From NCBI GenBank assembly GCA_025201375.1, contig JAIWZP010000017.1:1-64000 (forward strand): a DNA stretch of 64,000 bases. Direction: 5' to 3'. The translations under genes were made by a program, and so were the position numbers. This document shows, one piece after another, positions 1 to 11,337 of this stretch (positions are counted from its first letter, which is position 1; the number at the start of each line of letters is the position of its first letter). The DNA comes from Gongronella butleri. Its lineage: Eukaryota; Mucoromycota; Mucoromycetes; Mucorales; Cunninghamellaceae. The notes under the pieces were generated by a model. The model was not told the origin of the DNA and searched no databases. It was given only the letters and a program-made list of their open reading frames with translations.

Positions 1-786
1 TGCGAGCAGGTAGGCTGTAAAAAAAATTCTGGTGGCACAACTGGCCGGCAAAGTCTGAAAAACACGTTTTTTTCCAAAGTTTACAGCATCGTGGTATCTC
101 TCTTAAGCACTTGATTTGTTTCAAATTAATAATGCGCTGTCTTCTTGTCAGCTTGCAATTACTTCAAGTTGACGTCTATCGTATCATAATAACAGAATGT
201 GCACTGTAAAATGCAAATGTGTCTAATATGAACTTTCATCTACAGTACAAGGCAAGGCAATCGCTGCGGAAGGCGTGGCACTCAGCACCCAGCAGCATCG
301 CATTTGCAGTAATCTAATGGAACATCATTTCGAAGCCGTTCCATTGGGAAAAAGGCAAGAGAAATACAAAGAAACGCGAAATATTGTTTACTATACAGTA
401 TTCAAATGCTGCATTATATTCATGAATTGTCAGCGTGCAGTCTTGAAGCACGCGTTAAAAATTATGGCCAGGACACGTTCAATGCTTTGCTACGCGTATG
501 CACCTTTATGATTCTCCAGCAAAAAAAAAAAAAAAAAGGAATGCAAATTTCAATTAGAATGATCACTTGTGATTCAGGTACATTTTTTTGCAAGAAAAAC
601 GTGTTTAGTTTATGTAGGCGAACGCGTGCGGATGTCGGTCGACTGGAGCGACGTCGCGCGGGGAAGAAAATAAGGCCAGCCGCGCCCCCGCGGTTTTAAT
701 TTATTGCTTTTCTTCTCTCTTGTTGCTCGTTTTTTTTTTTTTTTTTTTGTGCATTAGGCTTCCCCTATTTTCCCTAGTATACCACA
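1..786. other. Intergenic, upstream of SEC5; repeat fragment
   Basis: No convincing gene here. Bases 1-70 resemble bases 28030-28095 and 48880-48945, so the window opens inside a fragment of dispersed repeat family A. Two TACAGTA heptamers lie at 241-247 and 394-400. A T run at 731-748 sits just upstream of the SEC5 start and may belong to its promoter or leader. Confidence 0.5.
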
Positions 787-3700
787 ATGTCAGCTCCTGA
801 CACCAGCAACGAATACGCAGAGGATGCGGCTATCCTCAAGTTTTACAATATCGACTCGTTTGAGCCGGGGATTTGGACAGACGACACGGTGGACGACACG
901 GCACAAGAGACAACGAAGCAGCAATTTGACCGACGCGATGCCCAGGCCGGCGACAGCACTGCGCGCCCCGCACAGGTCGACATGGACATGTCCATTGATA
1001 CCACGGACCCGCTGGGATTGCTGCCTTCCATCCTTGAAAAGTAAGCCCTCGTAAAATTGGCGGTCCATCAAGATGGAGGTCGACTCACGCTCATATAGTG
1101 CCTCGCTCAAGACGACCAAATTCACGGACCTGAAAGAAAGCAAGTGGATGAAGCGCGCAGACAAGGTCAAGGGAAAAAGAGAGCGCTAACAATGCATATT
1201 TTAATAGAATCGTCGCTCATGATATCCAACAAAAACTTCAACCCGCGTCAATTCCTTCTCGCGGTGCACAAGGACGCCAGCTACAATGACCTGGTGCACG
1301 GCGAGAAGCGGCTACGCCGTGGCGTCGATCAGCGCGCCGAGGCGCTCAAATCGCTCGTCCACAGCAACTTTGACCGCTTTGTCACTGCGAAAAACACCAT
1401 TGACCATGTCTACGAGGAAATGCGCTCCCTGCAGCTCAATGAGGGCATGGAATTTGGCACAAAGGACCTCCGACTCACACTCGAAGGTAAGGGTGCCGCG
1501 CAGCAAACCAAAACATTTTGCATTTCATCGCCTCAATTCATCTCTCTCTCCCTTTTTTTTTAATTTTGCAACCAGATGCGAACAACAAGGCGTCGCAGAT
1601 CTACGGACCCGTGGTGGAGCGGCGCCAGCGCGTCGAAAAGGTGCGCAACACGCTGTCAATTCTGCAGCAATACAAGTTCTTTTTTAATCTGCCAAGCAGC
1701 CTGCTTGATTCGATCCGCCAGGTAAAAAAAAAAAAAAAAAACACGCCTCCATCGAGCACACGTCATGTCGTCACGTCGTCACTGACATTTTTCATTTACT
1801 ATTGTTTTTAGAACAAGTACGAAGCGGCGATCCGCGATTACCGCAAAGGCAAGTATCTATACCAGATTGTCAAGTCGGGTCCCGTGGCCAATGTGCAACA
1901 GCCGTCGCCGGACGAGGATTTTACTGGCGTCTCTGACACGCATCGTCGCGTATTTGACAAGGTGTGGGACGAAGTTACCAAAATCATTGGTGAACTGCAA
2001 AACGTGCTGCTCAAACTGCTCCAAGACCCCTGGCGCAACATGGACGAGCAGGAAAAGACCATCAAGTAATGTTTGAAAATAGGGCAACATCAGCACGAAA
2101 AAATAAAAATGGAGATTTTAACCGACTTTTTTTTGTCATTTTCTTTTAGCTATCTGTTTGAATTGGACACCAAGGAGGATCCTGCGTGGTTTTATCTGGA
2201 TAGCCAGTACCAATGGATCATGGATCTGATGAAGGACACGTTCACGACCAACATGGACAAGCTGACCAAGATCAAGAGCAGCCTGCCCAGCAAAGCGTCG
2301 TCTGTCCAGCGCTGCATCTCGCTCAAGCACGCCATCAATATCATTGAATCCAAGACGCTGTCCCTGGAGACAGACGATAGCGTGGATTTGCGAATGTGGC
2401 GCGCCATGACCGAGGCGGTCAAGGCTCTGTCGAGCTTGCTCGTGCAATGTCTTCCAGATTTTTGGCGCCTGTCCAAGGCGTTTATCGAGGGCAAATTCAA
2501 GAAAAAGACGTCGATGGGCGACCAAGTGTCGCGGCAGCCCAGTGGGCGCCGGCGCAAGGTGAATGTGGATCTGGCCAAGGTGGAGCAATGCCAGAGCATG
2601 TCGCGCAACATTGTCGACCGATATGCATCGATGCTGTCGGACTATTTCGACCTGGATGCGGCCACGGCCGGCGCAAAGGACGCTACCGTGTCGCTGCCCA
2701 AGTTCTTGCCGGCTAACACCAACTCGATCCACGTGTCCGAGTCCTTGACGCGCATCATCAGTACCATGGGCAATTGCATCACCGACCTCAATGGCATTGC
2801 CCTGTCCGGCGAAACGTTTGCCGGCCTCACCGACCTCATGGAGAAGGCGCGCATCAAGTTTTTGGACGTCATCTGCTTGTGCTGGGAACGAGGTATGAAC
2901 CGAAACAAAAAATTATCTGTTTATTCACCATTTGCGAATGGTAGATGCCAAGAGCTTCTATTTTTTGGAGGATTGGGTGCTTGATCCATACAATCAGCAA
3001 TACACGTGCTTGCTAAAGCGGTATTACGAGTACCACAAGTTCTGTGCGCGATCTGCGTACCGCGTCGCGACACTGTCCGTCACGACCGACGCGGCTGCGA
3101 GCCAGAATACACGCGTCCCACCCGCCCTCTTGGACAAGATCCGCTCATCTTTCCTCGATTCCACCTTTTCATTCCTCGACGGGCTCGTTCAGGTCGCCTT
3201 TTCGGACTACAAGCCGCTTTCTGAGCGCGACGAGCTCTTGCTCGCCAAAAAGCGCGGCAAAATCGACGTCCACTCGATGGTAAATCATCATGACATTTTT
3301 TTTTTTAACCAAAGCATCTCACGTGCCATTCTTCAATAGGACATCCGCATCTTGCTGACCGTCAGCAATTTGGCACACATGCGCCTTGCCGTCATTCGCA
3401 AGCTCGTCACCTTGTTTGAAAACGCGTACAAGGTCAATATGGAGGAAGATTACAAGGTAAAAAAAAAAAAAACACGTTGGAACGACGCGTCGTGTAAGCA
3501 ATGGTGGTCCTCATTGCCGCTCCTTTTTATCTTCTAGACCCTCATTGACGTCGTGGATCAGCTGGATCAGATTCTTTTCAATGATTATATCAAGCGCAAG
3601 TCGGCATACATTCGCGACATCATCACGCACGGCATCCTCAAGAGCGGCATTGACTGGTACAACATCTCCAAGCCCTCTGGTAAGTTCTCAATTCCGTCTT

Positions 3701-4172
3701 TTTTTATTCATTGCCTCAATTGTCCTTTTTTTTTTTTTTTTCTCTCACAGAGGTGCACTCATTTGTGTACGAGGCGCTCATGGCCATGGTGCTTGTCCAC
3801 TCACGGATCAGCAGTGTTACGAAGCAATTGATCCCACGCGCGCTGTCTGCGCTACTGGAGAACATGGCCAACGATTGTCTCGAGTGTTTCCGGAAGGTTG
3901 AGCGCTTTGGCATGGGTGGCATGCTACAAGCAACGTTGGAAATCGAATTCATGCACCAGACATTGTCGCAATATGTGACGCCCATCGCGTCAGAGACATT
4001 GCAACAGATTTACCAGACGATTGAACAGGCCTATGACCAGAACCAGCAACACAGCGGCAACCTACAGGCAGAGCTCAGCCATGTCAAGGAATTGCTCGTG
4101 TACAGCCGCAAGAGCACTGTCGTGCAATTCCTCTGTTTCAAGCCAAACAAGGAAAAATCGTCGCGACGATGA
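787..4172 (+). CDS. Exocyst complex component Sec5 (EXOC2), about 930 aa
   Basis: Sec5 is a subunit of the octameric exocyst, which tethers secretory vesicles to the plasma membrane. My model has about ten exons: 787-1040, about 1072-1170, 1208-1486, 1576-1721, 1812-2065, 2150-2892, 2945-3279, 3340-3456, 3538-3679 and 3751-4172. The most telling stretch is the Sec5 N-terminal block in exons 2-3, with the motifs SLMISNKNFNPRQFL and FVTAKNTIDHVYEEM, followed by a long helical-rod sequence. All junctions from 1487 onward are GT-AG and keep frame. The first two do not: the break near 1041-1071 works only as GT-AA (or TA-AG), and the one near 1171-1207 lacks a GT donor. The start at 787 is the first ATG after a pyrimidine-rich leader. 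The family call is firm; the 5' exon structure is not. Confidence 0.85.
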
Positions 4173-4348
4173 TCCCTTTTTGTTTTGTTTTTTTCTTTTT
4201 GTTACACTTTTTATTACAAATCCCTCCGTCTCTTCACCAATTCGCTTTTCCATAAAGAAGACGCAATCTTTTTTTTATTTCTCTATGAAAAGATGAAATT
4301 CAAAAGGATTCATGATGAGGTTTGGGGGTGTTGGGATGGAGTGGGCAT

Positions 4349-5530
4349 TTAGACGCTTTCCAAGATGGCGGGCTCAACAAAGTCCTTGGAGATCTTGGCA
4401 CCGACCTCGTCAGCGACGGCAGCAGCGCCACCGTGGAGCGACAAGAGGGCAGTGACATCGAACTTGGGGGCCTTGAGGATCTTGACCTTGCGAATGTAGG
4501 TGTTTTGCAAGGGGTAGATGGACTGCGAGGCCTTTTCGATGCGGGCAGCGATGTTGTCCTGAGCATGGTTGTTGGCGCTGGAGGTGACCTTGAGGACGAG
4601 CTCCTTGAGGTCGCACGAGGAGGTCTCCTCGCCGAGGATCTCGAACATCTTCTTGCGGATCTGGCGGATCTGCGAAGATTGGGCGTACGAGGTCTTCTTG
4701 ACCTGGTTGCGGCGGCGCGAGGTGAAGGCGATGACGAACAGACGCACGAGGTAGCCGTCGGTGGTCTTGACATCGACAAAGGCCTCGATGGTGGTCTGCC
4801 ACTTCTTGACCATGGAGCGGAGCTTGTCCGAGGTCATGTCCATGCCGTAGAAGTTGGTGAGCAGGCTCTTGCCCTGGACCTCATCAACCTTGAGCTGGAT
4901 CTTGCGGAAGGCACGCGACTCGTCCTTGGACAGCTCGCCGAGAGAAACCTCGACAACACGGCCGTTCAAAGAGTCGTTGGCATTGCGCAGACCCTGGGTG
5001 CGGTTGACCAAGGTCTTGCCGACCTGGCGCACATCGAACATGGAAGGAGCCTTGATATCGTACCAGTCCTTGCGGGTGAAGGGGTCGACGCTGTCGAAAA
5101 AATACGAGAAAAAAAGAAAAAAAATGGAAACAAGGTGAGCTTTTGCCACTTTCTTTGAGGGGGGGGCAAGGCAAAAAAGAACAGCAAAAAAGCAGGCTGA
5201 GAGGAAAGCGTGAAGAACAAACGACAAACGCGACGTGCTGGAGCGACAATTCGTGTAGAAAATAACGATATGGAGCGTGTTGTCAATGGGTGTAAAGCAT
5301 CAATGACCGCATAATATCGCTTTTGTCGGTCCTGTCGGTAACCTGCTGTTGCTCTTTCTGCTATTCTTTTTTCCAGGCCAACTTTGCGTGGAGGGGGGAT
5401 CTTTCACTTACACCTTCTTCTTCAAACCTTTCTTGCCCTTGGAGAGGCGCTTGTTCTTACCAACAGCTATGGAAAAAAAGAGACGGTGTGAGGCGATGGA
5501 TGGATGGATGGATGCGTACGACCTACCCAT
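4349..5530 (-). CDS. RPS1: 40S ribosomal protein eS1 (RPS3A/Rps1)
   Basis: Component of the small ribosomal subunit, near the mRNA exit channel. Joined exons (complement) are 5527-5530, 5412-5466 and 4349-5090, giving 266 aa, the normal size for eS1. The first coding exon is only ATGG. The next begins the invariant N-terminus [15 protein letters not shown]. Exon 3 carries [15 protein letters not shown] and the rest of the family fold through the C-terminal stop. Junctions are GT-AG. Intron 1 contains a GGAT tetranucleotide microsatellite around 5497-5516. The gene lies next to eS30 on the same strand. The identification is near certain. Confidence 0.96.
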
Positions 5531-5693
5531 GATGGATGAAACAGAAAATAAAGAGGAAGAAAAAAGGGATTGCTTAGCCAGGCCGCTGCAGAGAAAATAA
5601 AGCGCTACCCCAAACGGCCCAGGTCCGGCGTCCGCCCGGACTAAAGCTGGCTGCCAATGATGTCCTTTTCCCCTTTTTGCTCACACTTTTCCG

Positions 5694-5734
<41 letters not shown>

Positions 5735-6077
5735 CTCCATGACCACGGGGATATAGAGGCAATGGGCATTCATGAGCCGATGATGATAATGCCCAATTCG
5801 CATTTTTAAAGAATGACATTTATCTTCAATGGCTTCAATCTGGTGGTGGGTGATGCAGCAGCGGCCGATTGTCCATTGCTGCTTAGAGACACGACAAAAT
5901 TCAGGACGCATGCCTATGAATGATCATGCTATTATTGCCTGCCCTTAGTCTCTGACGCATAAAAAACGGAAAAAAAGTTCAAAAAATGAAGAAAAGGTCG
6001 AGACGACCTGCTCATTTATTATTCATTTGCGCAATGGGCAAGATATACAAAGAGGCGGATGGGAGAGAGTAAAATGT
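5531..6077. other. Intergenic between eS1 and eS30
   Basis: Probable eS1 promoter and leader plus the eS30 3' flank. A T run of about 34 bases lies at about 5699-5732. I see no gene. Confidence 0.5.
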
Positions 6078-6647
6078 TTAAGGACCAGCGGTGGGGGCAG
6101 GGTTCATGCGACGCTTGCCACCGATCTGGGCAGTGACGTTGACGAAACGACGGCTAAAAAGAAAAAAAAAGAGAAACGATGAGCTGTCTGTGCCACATTG
6201 CCGCTGCTTCTGTATCGCTTGCTCGCTAAAACTTACTTGTAGACCTGTCGCTTCTTGGCACGGCCAGTCTGGGACTTCTTCTTTTCTTGCTTGGCAACCT
6301 GCAAAAAAGAGAAAGAGTAAAACGTGAGTCGAAAAAGATCAACAGTCGAGAAAGCAAGTCAAAACAATTCTTTTCTATCTTACCTTGGGGGTTTGCGACT
6401 TCACTTTACCGGCACGAGCCAAAGAACCGTGGACTTTACCCTGTTAATATGAAGGAATGAAGAAAAAGAAGCCAATCGATGAGCAATTCGTCCCGTGCAA
6501 GCATCCATCCATCTTCATCCGCATCAAAAAGCGATCCATCCATCAATGCATGATCGTCCATGGTCGTCATTGTCGTTGTATCGTGTCATGCATCGATGTT
6601 GTACGCCGTTTTCCGCGCTCTGTAGCCGTTGCCGCAACACATACCAT
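6078..6647 (-). CDS. RPS30: 40S ribosomal protein eS30, stand-alone (no ubiquitin-like fusion)
   Basis: Small, very basic 40S subunit protein at the decoding shoulder. Four coding exons on the complement are 6645-6647 (ATG only), 6384-6440, 6237-6298 and 6078-6153, totalling 65 aa. The product starts MGKVHGSLARAGKVKSQTPK and contains the family core VYNRRFVNV. The C-terminus MNPAPTAGP is the usual short variable tail. All junctions are GT-AG and phases agree. Unlike animal FAU there is no ubiquitin-like domain before eS30, as is usual for fungi. Each gap in this 198-nt coding sequence is a short intron. Confidence is high because the whole protein matches the family. Confidence 0.95.
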
Positions 6648-8608
6648 GATGAGATGATTGAATAAGAGGAAAGAAAAAGGGAGAAAACAAGCGAGGAGTG
6701 TGAATATTTGAATTCACCCCCAAATTGGGCGGCCCGGCACAAGCGAGGCTCATTTTTAAGCGCCGGCCAAAACTGCGCCAACTCGCCGCAGGCAAAAGTG
6801 ATCATGTGTCCCTGGATGCCGCAAGGCTTTCTCATTGCGGCCAGCTTGCACGGGAGACGCCTTAAGAGTGCGTGTGTAGAGGCAAAAAGAAGATAAAATA
6901 CTTATTTGTTACTTTTCAGGCAACAAAACAAGTATCTATTGTTCCACCAAATTTGGAGCAACCTACGGAATCACTGTGGGTATCGGTATTATTTATGGCA
7001 AAACGAAGGATTGTTAAAAAGGATTCGGGAGGAAATGGAAACAGGCCACGAAAAGTACCTCATTGTGGAATCAGTCAATGTACATTCAACCTAGCGGCCC
7101 GAAACAAAAATACCTCGCGCATAACCACTGTCCGCATTCGCATGCACCTGTGATCACAAGAAACGCGTCCTGTTGGTGATGTACGACGCGTTGAATGAAG
7201 AACGGCGCTTTTAAGCGCGTCGACGCGCCTGCAATCGCGCACCAACCTCCATTTATTATATGGCACAAATGACGGACAAGCGAAACGAAAACCATGCACA
7301 GCGTGGCGGGCTCAAGAAATACGTGGCAAGACGCACCTACAATTCCAAAATTGGTTTCCAAAAGTTTCTTTTTATTAAATCCCAAGAGTGAGCTGTCCTT
7401 TCGCTTGGAAATCTTGATATTGTTGAATGCATCACAGATGAGCATTTGGGATAAGTGGGGTTGCCTTCCACGGCCGTGAAGCTGCGCGAGCTTTTTTCGC
7501 CGAAATCGGGGCCGAGATGAAAATCCAAAATTTGGTTTCCGCGATCTGGACGAAACCTGCATACAAAGGTAGATCCCACCCTGTTTGACGGTAAAAATGA
7601 CATAAAATGATGCCTCAAGGCTTTCAATTCTGCGTAAAACGCGATTAAAGGATTTTGTTTGACAGCAATTATCTCGACGAGAAATGGACCTAAAGCTCTG
7701 TTTTAACGCTTGACTGCAAGTCAGAGGCAAGGCGCACAATATATGAATTGACGGGCGAGCTCTTTGAATATCCACAACGCGAGAATTCACGCGTCGAAAA
7801 TAGGCGCAAACATGGGTTTACTTTGACCGCGACTAGCGCGTGCTTCTGCTAATTATTTCTTGTGATCAACGCACTTATCTTTCGAATGATTCCACTTTCA
7901 CAACTTCAGCTTCAATTTTCATCGTTCTACAACGATTTTAAATCATGGCCTTCATTGTCACAATTTTCATTTTGCTCCAAAACGCGCAAGTAAAACTCCG
8001 TCTTTCTTGGCCCTTTCACGGTTAAATGGGTGTGTTTACCTATTGGACCCTTTTGCGAGACGAGTGACGCACCTTGATTTTGCGATTTTTCAGCCGTCGA
8101 GTGTATCTCGGGCGATTTTCGCGACTTTTGTTCCACGTCGTTTTGCGCGATGCAGCCGTCCCAGTGCTTTGATTGGCAGCTCATTCGAACCGGACAGTTC
8201 ACCTGCATCGACTGGATTGTCTTTTGATGCCCGTCAACCAGTTGCTCTGACTTCATTTTTGGAAAAATGGTTATTTTTACGTATTTATATTGTTGCTCGT
8301 TGTCCACGCAACCGAATCGTTTCAAATTCACAAATAAGCTTTCGTTGGACGAAGCCATCTTTCATATTATCCAGCTATGCCGAGTTCTTGCGACTGCACT
8401 TAGTCAAATTCACACAAAATAGAAATATTTTCTAAAAATCTCGTTTATTTTCCACATCCGTCTGGACGATCCATCGGGTTCTATTGCATTTTCATCGACA
8501 AACATTGCATCATTTCATTAAAACACACACCCAGAGGTCTAACGTTGCAAAAAAAGTTGTGATGCAGCAATATTGATGTTTATTTTATTGGAATGATAGA
8601 AAAAAAAT
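6648..8608. other. Gene-poor stretch of about 2 kb
   Basis: No feature recognised with confidence. It probably holds the eS30 promoter at its left end. Reading frames here overlap on both strands and resemble no family I know. AT content is moderate and there is no long internal repeat. Confidence 0.4.
7927..8358 (-). CDS. Possible small hypothetical protein, 143 aa (doubtful)
   Basis: An ATG-initiated open frame with a polar, fairly protein-like composition (MASSNESLFVNLKRFG at the start). I recognise no domain. A frame of similar length is open on the opposite strand across the same bases, so at least one is fortuitous, and I see no intron or promoter signal to decide. Treat as a weak candidate. 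Confidence 0.15.
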   Translation of the reverse strand: MASSNESLFVNLKRFGCVDNEQQYKYVKITIFPKMKSEQLVDGHQKTIQSMQVNCPVRMSCQSKHWDGCIAQNDVEQKSRKSPEIHSTAEKSQNQGASLVSQKGPIGKHTHLTVKGPRKTEFYLRVLEQNENCDNEGHDLKSL

Positions 8609-10789
8609 TCAAGGATGCATGGTGACTGTGTCGTGATGGGTTGGCGAGTCGACCGAGTGCCTGCGCGCCAAGGGTTTGCCGTGCAATTGGTCGTCGGTGT
8701 TGGGGATTGTGCAAGAGGAATGGTTGTTTGTCGATGTAGACGTGGTGTTTGGCTGTGAGCTTGCGTGTTGCATGTGTGTTGCGCCTGGCATTGTCGTTGT
8801 TGGGTTGCGGTCGTCATGGTCGTGATGGTGGTGGTGGATGGGTGGCGCGGGCGGCAGTGGTGGTGGCGAAGAATCGGTGGTATTTTGCTCAATTTGGCCA
8901 TTTGGTGGTGGTTGTGTGTTTGGCGGTGGTGGGAAAGTGAGCTGCGATGCCGGATCAGGCGCTGCGCATGCTGGATGCAAGTACAAGGCGATTTGCAGCG
9001 CGCGGTGCATGACGGCGCGCGCGCTAGCCAACTGCAAATGGCGGTACACGTCGGTCATCTCCCAATCCAGCGTGTCGAGTGTCTGTGCGTTCTCCTGGTG
9101 GCGCAGGCGCGTGTGCGCGGCGACGTCCCTGTAGAATTGGGCAGAAATCTTGCCCAGATGCAGTGCCAACTTGGCGACAGATACACTAAAAAAGGGCGGC
9201 ACGTCCATTTCAGGATCCCATGGCGCCCATAGCTGGGTGGTCTGGTTTCGCGACGGCCGGTTTCGCTGCGGTGGCGCGTCATCAGATGCCGTGGACGATG
9301 CCGCGGCCGACAACACATGATCAGGGCCATGGAAAGAGGTGTCATGGTCGATGTGCCAGAGAAACTTGGCGGCGCGATGGGGTTTGCGGCGAATGAGGCC
9401 AAAAAAGAGGGCGTCGTAAGGGTACCTGGGTTTCATGAGTGACGGCAGCTGCCAGGGGGCCGGTGCAAACGATGGAATTGGAATAGGATGATGCCAGAGC
9501 ATATGCGGTGTTGTCAATGACAGCCGAAAAGGCGCCAAAGCCTTTGTATGCGCGAGACGTGACGACAGTGGCGGCGCACTATAGGCGGTGGAGGCTGGGG
9601 GAGCCGAAACGCGATGTGGATGTCGGTGGACAGGAATTGGTGGTGGTGAGCCATCGTCGTCATCATCATCGGATGGCACCGATGAAGGCGGTGTCATTAA
9701 TAGCCGCGACGACAGCCTCTTCAAATGGGATGCCGTGTAGTAGGGTTGTGCTTTGCGTACCTGCGCGTCCACTTGTGCTAGATGCTGCTGGGCGGTCGAC
9801 GAGAAAAGTGCAGTAAACATATCACAAAGGCGCGTCATCAACGAAATCGCGTCGGATGGCGAGATATAATGCGTATCAAAGATGATTTGCCGCGTGCCCA
9901 CGTGCGCATGGTCCATTCCAAGCTGCGCGTAATTCACTCGGTCGATGGAAACCATGTACGCCCCAGGCGGATAGTCAAAAGTCGTCAGAATCGACGTCAG
10001 CACGTCGTCGGCAGGGTGCACCGTCGAATTGCCCATGGATCCGCTTGCGGCGCTACTGAGAGGTGTCGTGGGAGCAGTATGGCCGCGTCGAAACAGTAGA
10101 TCTTGCCATGGGTGATGCATCATGGCGCCCATGGCCCCCATTGGCCCCATGATAGACGATCCCAAGGGACTTGTTGGCGCATGGACCACCGGACCAGCCG
10201 ACGGGTGCGTCGTGGAGCGCGCCAATGGGTAGTTTTTCTTCTTTTTGGATGGGATCACCATTTTCTTGGTTGCCTGGTTGATGCGCTTGGAGATGGATGT
10301 CGAAGGAACGGGCGATGGCGCATCCAGGGGCAGCCACACGCGCGCAATTCGTGAAACCTCGTCCAAGAGTGCACCCAGAAGCTCGTTTTCGGCAGATTTG
10401 CTGTCCATCTGGCGCTTGAGCCTGTGCCAGTCATCAATGTATTGATTCGTTTGCAATTCGTCCAGTGGCGACATGGCGCGTTGCGCGCACGCGGTGTCAA
10501 ATCCCTGGACAACATCTTGTAGCGTCCAAATCAGCGAACGCCGCACATGTGACGTTGTCATTTCTTCTTGCTCAGGCGAGGTGTCGAATTCCAACGTTGG
10601 CAGCAGCGCATGGATCGCCTGCATCGTGTTTCGCCAAGCCAAAAGCTCGTTTTCACGAAATACACCTTGATCCACGCAGAATTGCTGCTGACTCGTCGAA
10701 CAAAACGCCCCTAGAATGTCTTGCAGCTCTTGCACGAGCTCGACGCGACTCGTGCCCTCGGGCGTCGCCGCACTGAAATTGAGCACCAT
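8609..10789 (-). CDS. Hypothetical protein, 726 aa, family not recognised
   Basis: A long single-exon gene. I place the start at the ATG ending at 10789 (MVLNFSAATPEGTSR); the frame is open a little further upstream but without an ATG. The N-terminal 150 residues are helical and polar (LVQELQDILGAF, LLDEVSRIARVWLPL). A lysine-rich patch (KKMVIPSKKKKNYP) near residue 190 could be a nuclear localisation signal. The middle region has a second structured block (YISPSDAISLMTRLCDMFTALF). The last roughly 100 residues are low-complexity Pro/His/Thr/Asn sequence. I know no family with this layout. GC-rich codon use supports real coding. A nuclear or signalling scaffold is possible but is inference only. 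Confidence 0.65.
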   Translation of the reverse strand: MVLNFSAATPEGTSRVELVQELQDILGAFCSTSQQQFCVDQGVFRENELLAWRNTMQAIHALLPTLEFDTSPEQEEMTTSHVRRSLIWTLQDVVQGFDTACAQRAMSPLDELQTNQYIDDWHRLKRQMDSKSAENELLGALLDEVSRIARVWLPLDAPSPVPSTSISKRINQATKKMVIPSKKKKNYPLARSTTHPSAGPVVHAPTSPLGSSIMGPMGAMGAMMHHPWQDLLFRRGHTAPTTPLSSAASGSMGNSTVHPADDVLTSILTTFDYPPGAYMVSIDRVNYAQLGMDHAHVGTRQIIFDTHYISPSDAISLMTRLCDMFTALFSSTAQQHLAQVDAQVRKAQPYYTASHLKRLSSRLLMTPPSSVPSDDDDDDGSPPPIPVHRHPHRVSAPPASTAYSAPPLSSRLAHTKALAPFRLSLTTPHMLWHHPIPIPSFAPAPWQLPSLMKPRYPYDALFFGLIRRKPHRAAKFLWHIDHDTSFHGPDHVLSAAASSTASDDAPPQRNRPSRNQTTQLWAPWDPEMDVPPFFSVSVAKLALHLGKISAQFYRDVAAHTRLRHQENAQTLDTLDWEMTDVYRHLQLASARAVMHRALQIALYLHPACAAPDPASQLTFPPPPNTQPPPNGQIEQNTTDSSPPPLPPAPPIHHHHHDHDDRNPTTTMPGATHMQHASSQPNTTSTSTNNHSSCTIPNTDDQLHGKPLARRHSVDSPTHHDTVTMHP

Positions 10790-11337
10790 GGGACAAACAC
10801 GCAAAAAATGGAGAAAAGGCACGGAAAATGAGAGAACAACGACAGGGAGAGAAATAAGAAAGAAATAGAAAAGAGAGAAAAAGAAGAAAAGAAGAAATAA
10901 ATAAAAAAGAAAGTCGATTCAAGAAGCTCAAATAAAAAAAAAGGCGCGCCGCAACAGTAGGGAGGCGAAAAAGTTAGGGAGGCGGCGTTTCCCTTGGCCC
11001 TCCTCCCCCATTTTGTTTGACAATATTGGGCTGCCAAATCAGGCATGCAAATTCAACAAGAAGCATCATGTCGTTTCCCCCTCTCCCCCCTTTTCTAGGC
11101 CAATAAATTGGTGGTATTGTCAAAAGGGCGAATTGACAAGCGCTCTTCTTTGGCAAATGGGCACAACAGCCTTTTGACACGCAGTCGAAGTCATTTGGCC
11201 AGTTTGTGTCACCTGGTACAGGCATCTGAGAAAAGTAAAAAAGGCACACCTTTCTGTCCCCCACAGACGTTTTTGCTTTTTTTGTGTTTTTTCTTTTTCG
11301 TCGCCTTCCATCCCCGTTTCACGTTGACTGAAAAAGT
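10790..11337. promoter_or_regulatory. Divergent promoter region between the 726-aa gene and the VHS-GAT gene
   Basis: About 550 bp separate two divergent starts. The left part is purine-rich on the plus strand (a pyrimidine-rich leader for the minus gene). The right part has T runs before the plus-strand start. No specific binding site is claimed. Confidence 0.4.

Noticed and set aside
4322..5158. 278-codon plus-strand frame opposite eS1
   Set aside because: It is the antisense shadow of the eS1 coding exon, whose protein matches the ribosomal family end to end.
7086..7790. 234-codon minus-strand frame
   Set aside because: No recognisable domain, odd composition and no leader or intron structure; likely chance opening.
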